Positions 1-6,541 of a stretch of 10,227 bases of DNA are shown here, piece by piece; the stretch's first letter is position 1; the number at the start of each line of letters is the position of its first letter. This stretch comes from an uncultured Mycoplasmataceae bacterium. Its GTDB lineage: Bacteria; Bacillota_I; Bacilli_A; Mycoplasmatales; Mycoplasmoidaceae. The notes under the pieces are model-generated. The model searched no databases and had not been told where the DNA came from. It was given only the letters and a program-made list of their open reading frames with translations. Location: the NCBI GenBank assembly GCA_900316595.1, contig ONDN01000067.1, forward strand, positions 1-10,227, written 5' to 3'. Both the position numbers and the translations under genes were made by a program.

Positions 1-1898
1 ACAAAAAATAAATATGTATTTTCATCATAATTAGTTAATGGTAATAATGTAATAACATTTTCGCCCTTTTCAATTCCAGGCATAAAACTAATTGCTGGGA
101 GACCTTTGCTTATTCTACTTCCTTGTGGGAATTGGTGACCACGCATACGATATACTTTTCCTTTGTTTGTAAAAATTAATACATCAGTATGAGTGTTTGC
201 TACAATAATACGACTTACATCATCATCTTCATACGTTGTTGCTCCAATTACACCAACACCACCACGATGTTGAACACGATATGTATCAATTGGCAAACGT
301 TTCAAATAACCTCTTGATGACATTGTCAATAAGATATCTACTTTTTTAATTAAATCTTCATCAGAGATATCAACATTTGATTCAATATCAATGTCTGTAC
401 GACGTTTGTCACCGAATTTTTTATTTAATACCTCTAAGCGTTCAATGATATTTTGAATTTGGCGATCCTTATTTTTTAATAAATCTTCAAAATCTTTAAT
501 TTCAACTTCTAAATCTTTTAATTCAGTCTCGATTTTTTCACGTTCCAAACCACTTAATGTTCTTAATCTCATGTCAAGAATAGCTTTTGTTTGCTTGTCA
601 TCAAGTTTGAATTTAGATTTTAGTTGCTCAGTAGCTGATTCATCGCTTTTAGAGTTACGAATAATTTTAACTACTTCATCAATATTGCCCATTGCAATAT
701 GCAAACCATTTAAAATATGTTGACGTTCTTTATCAGCATTTAAATCAAAATTTACACGACGATTTAAAACATTCAATTGGTGATTAATATAAATTTGTAA
801 TCCCTCTTTAATGTTAATTAATTTAGGTTCACCATTAACTAGAGCTAACATATTTGCTGCAAAAGATGTTTGTAACTGTGTCTTTTTATATAGTTGATTC
901 ATTAATACTTCAGGTGAAACATCACGTTTTGTTTCAATAACTATTCTTATTCCTTCTCGTGAAGATTCATCTCTTAAATCCGAAATTCCACTAATACCAT
1001 TTTCTTCACTATCTTTGTTTGCTGCTAATTCAGCAATCCTTTGAATTAACGTTGTTTTGTTTACTTGGTATGGAATTTCAGTAAAGATTATTGTAGATTT
1101 ACCAGTAGATTCATTTGTAGTATATGTACCTTTAGCACGAATAATAACACTACCTCTTCCAGTTCTAAAATAGTCATCAATACCTTTAGCACCAATGATT
1201 TGAGCTCCTGTTGGGAAATCAGGACCATGTAAAACTTGTTTAATTTCATCAATACTTACTTCAGGGTTATTAGCAACTAATTTAATTGCTTCAACTAATT
1301 CACTCAAATTATGAGGAGGAATATTAGTTGCCATACCAACAGCAATACCATTTGTTCCATTAGCTAATAAATTAGGGAATAAAGAAGGTAAAACTACTGG
1401 TTCAGACTCACTACCATCATAGTTATCAATAAAATCAACAGTATTCTTATTGATATCTTCAAGCATGGTATCTGCAATCTTTGACATTCTAGCTTCTGTA
1501 TAACGCATTGCAGCTGCACCATCACCATCAATAGAACCAAAGTTACCATGTCCATCCATTAACATATAACGCATTGAGAAATCTTGCGCCATACGAACCA
1601 TTGTTTCATATACAGCAGTATCACCATGTGGATGATATTTACCAATAACTTCACCAACTAAACGTGCAGATTTTTTATGTGGTCGAGATGAAGTCATCCC
1701 TAATCCATATGCAGCATATAAAACTCTTCGATGAACTGGTTTAAAACCATCACGGGCATCAGGTAATGCACGTGCAACTATAACAGACATCGAATATTCC
1801 AAGAATGAGTTTTTCAACTCATTAATTATTGGTCGTTCAATAATCTTAGTTTTAGCTAATTGTTCTTTTATTAAATTTTCATCATGATTATTTGTCAT
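1..1898 (-). CDS. gyrA: DNA gyrase subunit A (3' end beyond the window)
   Basis: This is the breaking-and-rejoining subunit of the type II topoisomerase that introduces negative supercoils with GyrB. The first 632 codons are present and open, and the rest lies past the left edge. The winged-helix domain reads LPDARDGFKPVHRRVLYA, then KKSARLVGEVIGKYHPHGDT, then DGHGNFGSIDGDGAAAMRYT, with the catalytic tyrosine at residue 133. The DGHGNFGSIDGDGAA block is typical of GyrA rather than ParC. The quinolone-pocket positions equivalent to E. coli Ser83 and Asp87 are Thr94 and Glu98. A long helical tower and coiled coil follow (about residues 350-510), then the start of the C-terminal beta-pinwheel with a GyrA-box-like QHRGGVG at residues 543-549. 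The start is the ATG at 1898, 49 nt after the small zinc-ribbon gene, with only a weak GTGGGA-like ribosome site. No in-frame TGA was seen. Identification is secure. Confidence 0.97.
   Translation of the reverse strand, partial: MTNNHDENLIKEQLAKTKIIERPIINELKNSFLEYSMSVIVARALPDARDGFKPVHRRVLYAAYGLGMTSSRPHKKSARLVGEVIGKYHPHGDTAVYETMVRMAQDFSMRYMLMDGHGNFGSIDGDGAAAMRYTEARMSKIADTMLEDINKNTVDFIDNYDGSESEPVVLPSLFPNLLANGTNGIAVGMATNIPPHNLSELVEAIKLVANNPEVSIDEIKQVLHGPDFPTGAQIIGAKGIDDYFRTGRGSVIIRAKGTYTTNESTGKSTIIFTEIPYQVNKTTLIQRIAELAANKDSEENGISGISDLRDESSREGIRIVIETKRDVSPEVLMNQLYKKTQLQTSFAANMLALVNGEPKLINIKEGLQIYINHQLNVLNRRVNFDLNADKERQHILNGLHIAMGNIDEVVKIIRNSKSDESATEQLKSKFKLDDKQTKAILDMRLRTLSGLEREKIETELKDLEVEIKDFEDLLKNKDRQIQNIIERLEVLNKKFGDKRRTDIDIESNVDISDEDLIKKVDILLTMSSRGYLKRLPIDTYRVQHRGGVGVIGATTYEDDDVSRIIVANTHTDVLIFTNKGKVYRMRGHQFPQGSRISKGLPAISFMPGIEKGENVITLLPLTNYDENTYLFF
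252..272 (-). other. Degenerate GyrA box (QHRGGVG) within gyrA
   Basis: The seven-residue GyrA box starts the C-terminal pinwheel and is needed in E. coli GyrA for wrapping DNA and for negative supercoiling. The family consensus is Q-[R/K]-R-G-G-[R/K]-G. Here residues 543-549 read Q-H-R-G-G-V-G, so two of the three basic positions are lost while Gln, Arg and the glycines remain. The following residues (VIGATTYEDDDV) continue as a normal first blade, so this is the right place in the protein. Confidence 0.8.
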
Positions 1899-1947
1899 AA
1901 CAATTTATCCCACTTATTTTTCTTACTAATTTCTATTATTTGATGTT

Positions 1948-2121
1948 TTAGATTTCTGTATGATAGACATTTTTTCCACATGCTGGGCATGTTGCTTTTT
2001 TACAAAAAACAGCATACAAAATGCCAGGCAACAAACCAATCAAAAACAAAATTAACATAACAATAATCTGCCTTCAAGATATTTTTGGTTTCACATTATT
2101 ACCGCAATTTTTACAAATCAT
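1948..2121 (-). CDS. 57-residue zinc-ribbon membrane microprotein between gyrB and gyrA
   Basis: I do not recognise this as a named gene. The ATG at 2121 has a strong AAGGAG ribosome site at 2130-2135. Read with TGA as Trp (codon 16), it gives 57 residues ending at a TAA. CxxC pairs sit at Cys3/Cys6 (CKNCG) and Cys45/Cys48 (CPACG). They flank one hydrophobic stretch at about residues 18-39 containing a GLLPGILYAVF segment, and Cys40 lies just after it. The layout, two zinc knuckles joined by a hydrophobic hairpin or helix, recalls LITAF-like zinc-ribbon domains, in which the hydrophobic part inserts into the membrane and the two CxxC halves form one zinc site. That comparison is inference. 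The gene starts 19 nt after the gyrB stop and ends 49 nt before gyrA, so co-transcription with gyrase is likely. In the standard code it would be cut at residue 15 and missed. Confidence 0.82.
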
Positions 2122-2140
2122 ACTTCATACTCCTTTAATA

Positions 2141-4192
2141 CTAAATATCTAAATTTTTAACAAACTTTGCATTCTTAGAAATAAATTCTTTTCTAGGTAA
2201 TACATCATCACCCATTAAGAATGAGAATTGCTTGTCTGCTTCAATAGCATCTTCAATTGAGAAACAATGGAGTTTTCTTACAGTTGGGTCCATTGTTGTT
2301 TCCCATAATTGTTCTGGATTCATTTCACCAAGACCTTTATATCTTTGAATATCAACCTTACCAGATTTAGCATTTGCTTTCAATAATTCTAATTCCTCAT
2401 CACTATAGGCATATGAAATTTTCTTATCATTTACAAACTTGTATAATGGTGGAATAGCTGCATATACATGACCTTGTTCAATTAATGGCTTCATATATCT
2501 AAAGAAGAATGTTAATAATAGAATTCGGATGTGAGCACCATCAACATCAGCATCAGTCATAATAATAACCTTATCATAGCGAATCTTTGAAATATCAAAT
2601 TCTGGAACAGCACCAGCACCAATTGCTGTAATCATGGCATTAATTTCTTCAGATTCAAAAATACGTTCAGTTTTAGCCTTTTCAACATTCAATATTTTAC
2701 CTCGTAAAGGTAAAATTGCTTGGTAATATCGATCTCTACCTAATTTAGCACTACCACCAGCTGAATCACCCTCAACAATATATAGTTCACTAATTGTGTG
2801 ATCTTTAGTTGAGCAATCTGCTAACTTACCTGGTAATGAATTTGAATCAAATGGTGATTTTCTTCTTACAGCCTCTTTAGCAGCTTGAGAACGAATCCGT
2901 GATTCCTTAGCCAAATTAATTTTATTGATAATTAATGTAGCTTCATTTGGATTCTCATTTAAGAATTTTTCAAAAACATCAGAAACAACACCATTTACTA
3001 CTGCTCTAACTTCAGTATTACCTAATTTTTGTTTTGTTTGTCCATCATATTGTGGGTCTGGGTGTTTAACTGATACAATCGCAGCTAATCCTTCAATAAC
3101 ATCATCTTTTGTATATTTCTCATCTTGTTCTTTTAAAAACTTATTTCTTAAAGCATAGTTATTTAATACTTTAATAAGTGCTGCTTTAAATCCTTCCTCA
3201 TGAGTACCACCCTCAGCAGTATCAATGTTGTTACAAAATGTATATAAAGAACTTGAATATGATTGGTTATATTGAAAAGCAACTTCCACTTTGATATTAA
3301 ACATTAATGGTTTTTCAGGATTATTTGGATCATATCTGTTAGCACTCTTTGCATTAACATCTTTTGACCCATATATAACATCTTCAAATAATTTATTTTT
3401 ATCCTTATTAATGTCTTGAATATATGAGATAATCCCATCTGGGAAAAAGAATGAATCAGTTGTATTCATTTGCTCATCAATAAATGTAAAGTGCGCATTT
3501 TTATTTAAATAAGCAAGCTTTTTCAAACGGCTAATGATTCGATCATGTTCAAATGGAGCTTGTTCCATAACTGTAAAATCTGGATAAAATTCAACAGTTG
3601 TACCTTGAAGTTTGTTGACCTTATCTAGTTCTTTTAATGGTGTTGATAATTTACCACCATCCTTAAAGTCAATATAGTATTGTTGATGATTTCTAACAAT
3701 TCAAACCTTCATCCATTTACTTAATGCATTGGTAACACTTGCACCTACGCCATGTAATCCACCAGAAGTCTTATATGCATTGTTGTCAAACTTACCACCA
3801 GCATGTAATATTGTTAAAACAACTTCAACTGTTGGCTTTCCTTCTTCTGGATGCATATCAATTGGAATACCACGTCCATCGTCTTCTACAATAATTGATC
3901 CAGATTTAGTTAAAGTAACTTTAACTTCTTGTCCATATCCAGAAGCAATTTCATCAACAGAATTATCAATAATTTCTCAAATCATGTGATGCAAACCATT
4001 TGTACCAGTTGATCCAATATACATACCAGGACGTTTTCTTACTGCTTCTAAACCTTTTAAAACATGAATGCTTGAAGCATTATATGCTTGTGCCATTTGC
4101 ATCATGTGTTGTTCTTCTTCAAGAAGTAATTCAGGGCTGCTATTTATTAACTCTTCATCATTTTTTGGGTTTTTTAATTCTGTCTTACTCAT
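2141..4192 (-). CDS. gyrB: DNA gyrase subunit B
   Basis: This is the ATPase subunit of DNA gyrase, 683 residues, complete. TGA codons 72 and 164 encode Trp; read as stops they would split the gene in two. The GHKL ATP-binding domain has the N-box EIIDNSVDEIASGYG (Asn77), DDGRGIP (residues 104-110) and the lid GGKFDNNAYKTSGGLHGVGA. The TOPRIM domain has EGDSAGG at 474-480, PLRGKILNVEKA at 495-506 and DADVDGAH at 547-554, followed by the typical QRYKGLGEMNPEQLWETTMDP ending. The length fits the short Gram-positive type without the E. coli insertion. Compared with Bacillus GyrB, about 30 extra acidic residues precede the conserved YNASSIHVLKGLEAVRKRP. A start at Met30 or Met31 cannot be excluded, although the ATG at 4192 has a weak GTGAGTG site in front. 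The gene begins the gyrB, zinc-ribbon, gyrA unit. Identification as GyrB rather than ParE rests on these motifs and the adjacent gyrA. Confidence 0.97.
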
Positions 4193-4217
4193 TATTCACT
4201 CACTAAAAAATATATAC

Positions 4218-4248
4218 TTTATATATAATATTTTATATTATATATAAA
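4218..4248. promoter_or_regulatory. 31-bp AT-only perfect palindrome and likely promoter upstream of gyrB
   Basis: Two perfect 14-nt arms (4218-4231 and 4235-4248) are separated by TTT. Every base is A or T. Each arm carries a TATAAT, one on each strand: plus at 4224-4229, minus at 4242-4237. The minus-strand copy is a good -10 for gyrB and would give a leader of about 35-40 nt to the ATG at 4192. I see no convincing -35. The element could be a symmetric promoter, a protein-binding site or a cruciform-forming, supercoiling-sensitive switch. Which of these holds is inference. Confidence 0.5.
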
Positions 4249-4501
4249 CTTTAAAAAATCCATAGGTTTAATATGTAAATTTTGGCTAAAGTCTTGAGGT
4301 ATTTACTTCATTTAACTAAAATACATGTTCAAAAAATTATTAAATAAATATTATTTCTACTGAAGAAAATATTATCAACAAATACAGTTACTCCTATGAT
4401 ATTAATGCAACATTGTTACATGAATTATTAACAGCCAAACTAAGTAGATAAACAGATAAAACTCTACTTAAAATATACTTTTTACCAATAGATAAAACAA
4501 A

Positions 4502-4535
4502 AAGTACAACCTCTAATTATATAGCTGTTGTACTT
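4502..4535 (-). terminator. Stem-loop terminator of the lipoprotein gene
   Basis: A perfect 9-bp inverted repeat, AAGTACAAC at 4502-4510 and GTTGTACTT at 4527-4535, has a 16-nt loop. Read on the minus strand, the stem runs straight into a T-rich tract (TTTTTGTTTT). It lies 63 nt past the lipoprotein stop codon. On the plus strand no T-run follows, so it works as an intrinsic terminator only for leftward transcription. Confidence 0.65.
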
Positions 4536-4540
4536 AATGC

Positions 4541-4578
4541 AATATTTTAAAAATTTTGTCTTATTTTTAAATAATATT
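4541..4578. repeat. Bulged AT-rich inverted repeat after the lipoprotein gene
   Basis: AATATT at 4541-4546 pairs with AATATT at 4573-4578, and TTAAAAAT at 4547-4554 pairs with ATTTTTAA at 4563-4570. There is a 2-nt bulge and an 8-nt loop. On the plus strand it is followed by a U-rich stretch (TTTGTTGTTGTTTTTT), so it could be a weak plus-strand terminator or a 3' stabilising hairpin of the leftward mRNA. The arms contain no G or C, so the RNA structure would be weak. Confidence 0.35.
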
Positions 4579-4598
4579 TTTGTTGTTGTTTTTTATAA

Positions 4599-5495
4599 CT
4601 AGAAAGTTTTTACAGTTCATGTTGTAGGTAAATGGAAGTTTTCAGCACGCTCTTGACCATTGTAATAAAATACACCGTTTTGAGCAACGTTATTTACCCA
4701 GTTTACAAATCAGTAGTTATCAAATCCACCAGTATAATGAATTTTAATGCTTTGTAATAAAATACAGTTAGCAAATATTCCATTGTAGCAGTATTGAGCA
4801 TTTTCACCAAGTTCAATTGCTTGTAAGTCTGGAGCTTTTTTAAGCGCAGCACAACCATTGAACATATAGTTATAACAACTTGGTGCCATTTCTCTTACTG
4901 GTAAGCTTGGAGCATTTTTTAATGCAACATTTCTATAGAACATTCCACTGTAACAAAATTCTTTTAATTCTGTTGCAGCTCTTAAGAAACCTTCACTAAC
5001 ATTTACAATTGTAGCACAATCTCTAAACAAGTCATAAAAACAATAAGCATTTGGGATTGCTCCAGTACTACCTGTACCGTTATCAAGTAAACCTAAAATG
5101 CTTCCAGAAATAGAAACTCTACCTACAAATGAGAAACTAGAATATCTATTATTGTCAACGCTAAATCCGTCTGCATTGTCGCCTTTCAAATATAATTTTT
5201 GATTAGCATTTATTGTAACAGACACACTTTCTTGACCTTCACCAAATTGAATTTCTGTTCAAGTTGTTTTATCATATGAATAATATACAGTTGGTCTTTC
5301 ATATGATTCAGTTGAATGGTTGTGGTGATTAAGTGTAAGCATTACATGTTCACCTAAAGCACGAACTACCATGTATGGGCTATTAGGTTCATCAGAACCT
5401 TGCGCACAACTTGTAGAAGTTGCAGCTATTGTGCCTAATGTAACAAGTGATAAACTTGGAATTAGCACAGTTTTTAATAAATTTGTTTTTTTCAT
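4599..5495 (-). CDS. Surface lipoprotein with BspA-like cysteine-containing repeats
   Basis: 298 residues, intact only with TGA as Trp (codons 79, 262, 293). The N-terminus MKKTNLLKTVLIPSLSLVTL is a signal peptide ending in a mycoplasma-type lipobox (TSTSC) with Cys30 as the lipid anchor, so the mature protein should sit on the outer face of the membrane. Residues 40-140 form a beta-rich domain (YSYDKTTWTEI; VTINANQKLYLKGDN; SISGSILGLLDNG). Residues 150-252 hold four repeats of the form C-[YF]-x2-[LMI]-F-x2-C, with first cysteines at 152, 181, 207 and 236 (steps of 29, 26, 29) and second cysteines at 160, 215 and 244. The second repeat has Asn189 instead of Cys. The end, FVNWVNNVAQNGVFYYN to TTWTV, resembles the NWV...GTF...GWTV ending that I recall from BspA-like repeat proteins of gut Bacteroidota. 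Start and ribosome site (AGAGAGG, 5 nt spacing) are clear. Function is unknown; adhesion or host interaction is inference. Confidence 0.85.
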
Positions 5496-5500
5496 TTTTT

Positions 5501-5507
5501 CCTCTCT
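5501..5507 (-). promoter_or_regulatory. Strong ribosome binding site of the lipoprotein gene
   Basis: AGAGAGG lies 5 nt before the ATG at 5495. It fixes the start and is stronger than the sites of gyrA, gyrB, secY and map in this window. Confidence 0.8.
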
Positions 5508-5508
5508 A

Positions 5509-5522
5509 ATAATCTAGATTAT
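5509..5522. promoter_or_regulatory. 14-bp perfect palindrome over the -10 and start site (possible operator)
   Basis: ATAATCTAGATTAT equals its own reverse complement. It covers most of the -10 hexamer and the predicted start of transcription of the lipoprotein gene, the usual place for a repressor operator. The central TCTAGA gives it some sequence specificity beyond A/T. The function is inferred from position only. Confidence 0.4.
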
Positions 5523-5526
5523 AACA
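5518..5526 (-). promoter_or_regulatory. Extended -10 promoter of the lipoprotein gene
   Basis: Read leftward, TGTTATAAT is a perfect extended -10 (TGnTATAAT), with the TATAAT at 5523-5518. Transcription would start near 5511, giving a leader of about 15 nt that contains the ribosome site. The DNA where a -35 should sit (about 5541-5546) lies in an AT dinucleotide run and has no TTGACA-like match, so the promoter probably depends on the extended -10. Confidence 0.7.
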
Positions 5527-5527
5527 A

Positions 5528-5545
5528 ATATATATATATATATAT
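5528..5545. repeat. (AT)9 dinucleotide tract upstream of the lipoprotein -10
   Basis: Nine uninterrupted AT units occupy the space between the extended -10 and the expected -35 position. Such tracts change length by slipped-strand mispairing. In Haemophilus influenzae a (TA)n run between -35 and -10 switches fimbrial genes on and off. The tract is seen directly; a switching role is inference. Confidence 0.75.
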
Positions 5546-5556
5546 TTTTGCTTTTT

Positions 5557-5580
5557 GAGTAAATTTATGAAATATTACTC
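5557..5580. repeat. Imperfect 24-bp inverted repeat upstream of the lipoprotein promoter
   Basis: GAGTAA at 5557-5562 and TTACTC at 5575-5580 are perfect arms around a 12-nt AT-rich centre. The repeat lies just upstream of the (AT)9 tract and contains no T-run suited to a terminator, so an upstream protein-binding site is possible. Confidence 0.3.
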
Positions 5581-5708
5581 GTTCTTATTTTACTATATTC
5601 GTATAAGTTTTAAAATTTTTTTATTTTTAATTTTTAAATTAATATTAAGATAGATGCTATTAATATTGCTCGGATTTTTTAAAATTTACCAATATTTTGT
5701 GTTACCGA

Positions 5709-5728
5709 TTGACATAAAATTTTGTCAA
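5709..5728. repeat. Inverted repeat TTGACA/TGTCAA downstream of map
   Basis: TTGACA (5709-5714) and TGTCAA (5723-5728) form a 6-bp stem with an 8-nt AT loop, 22 nt after the map stop. On the minus strand the T-run precedes the stem instead of following it, so it is not a standard terminator for map. It may still fold in the map mRNA end. I see no better terminator between map and the lipoprotein gene. Confidence 0.3.
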
Positions 5729-5749
5729 AAAAAATAAATTTTTGAAACT

Positions 5750-6541
5750 TTATTCATTTTCTAACACTTTTTTAAATTGCTTCTTTTCTATCTCTGTTAA
5801 TGTAAGAATTTCACTTCCTAATGAAGTAACTAATACCATATGTTCATAATGACAAGTTAGTTTGTGATTCTTAGCATATACAGTTCATTTATTAGGTTTA
5901 ATCCCATATTTATCAGAATCAGTCATTAGCATGGGTTCAATACACAAAACCATATTAGGAACTATTTCAATTCCTGAATTAGGTTCTCCAAAATTAGGAA
6001 TTATCGGGTCTTCATGTGCTTGGTTACCACAACCATGACCAGCATATGATTTAATTACTTCAAAGCCTTCATTCTTAGCAATTTCATATGTTTTACTAGA
6101 AATATCACCAATATGATTGTGTGGTTTAATTTGCTTAATACTCATCATTAGTGATTTATATGTTGCATTTAAAATTTTATTAGCATCAGGAGCATCTCCA
6201 GGAGGCACAATCATACTAAATGCTGCATCGCACACATGATCTTGATAACTAACACCAATATCAAAAGTAATTAAATCATTTGGTTGCAATTTATAGTCAC
6301 TACCAATACCATGAACTAATTCATCATTAACACTAATGCAAATGTATCCTGGAAAATCATATAGTTTATAAAATGTAGGTTTTCCTCCATTTTTTTCTAT
6401 CAAATTTTTGGCAATTATATCAAGTTCATGTGTAGTTATTCCTGGATTTACAAAATTAGGTAATTTAGTGCGAACTACCTTTCAAATTTCACATGCTTTT
6501 TTAATCTTCTTAATATCTTCAGAAGTTTTTATAATGATCAT
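5750..6541 (-). CDS. map: Methionine aminopeptidase (type I)
   Basis: It removes the initiator methionine from nascent proteins at the ribosome, using two metal ions. 263 residues, with TGA codons 20 and 219 read as Trp. All expected metal and catalytic residues are present: His77 (VHGI), Asp94 (TFDIG), Asp105 (CDAAFS), His169 (AGHGCG, followed by HEDP), Glu202 (CIEPM) and Glu233 (HYEHMVLVT). Length and spacing match the E. coli type I enzyme, without the N-terminal zinc-finger extension of eukaryotic forms. The start is the ATG at 6541, whose A is the last base of the adk stop codon (TAATG). No Shine-Dalgarno site precedes it, so translation probably restarts from adk. It is the last gene of this spc-type block. 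Confidence 0.96.

Larger units (their letters stand above)
4193..4598. other. Intergenic region between the lipoprotein gene and gyrB
   Basis: About 400 bases carry no convincing gene. They hold the AT palindrome near gyrB, the lipoprotein terminator and a bulged AT hairpin, each listed separately. On the plus strand, 4344-4550 is open apart from one TAA at 4449-4451 and has no usable start. Its conceptual product includes YDINATLLHELLTAKLSR and, after the stop, IDKTKSTTSNYIAVVLNAIF. I match this to no family. It may be chance or a decayed gene. Confidence 0.5.

Noticed and set aside
1..1898. Topoisomerase IV subunit ParC instead of GyrA.
   Set aside because: DGHGNFGSIDGDGAAAMRYT and NYDGSESEPVVLPSLFPNLL are of the GyrA type, a GyrA-box remnant is present, and gyrB is adjacent.
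2925..3158. Plus-strand open frame of 77 codons.
   Set aside because: It lies antisense inside gyrB and has no recognisable protein features. The same applies to plus-strand frames at 3729-3989 and 4000-4206.
2141..4192. Apparent split of gyrB into a short N-terminal piece and a separate 475-residue ORF.
   Set aside because: The pieces are in the same frame and are separated only by TGA codons at Trp positions. All GyrB motifs are present in order, so this is one intact gene under code 4.
4599..5495. Lipoprotein gene as a pseudogene broken into several ORFs.
   Set aside because: The breaks are TGA codons in a single frame. Reading them as Trp gives continuous domain structure and a tail with expected Trp positions.
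5640..5670. AATATTAA/TTAATATT inverted repeat between map and the lipoprotein gene.
   Set aside because: It is short, AT-only and lacks a directional T-run. It is what random DNA of this composition yields.
5709..5728. TTGACA/TGTCAA repeat as the map terminator or as a -35 element.
   Set aside because: The T-run lies on the wrong side of the stem for a terminator in either direction. No TATAAT-like hexamer lies 16-18 nt from either TTGACA.
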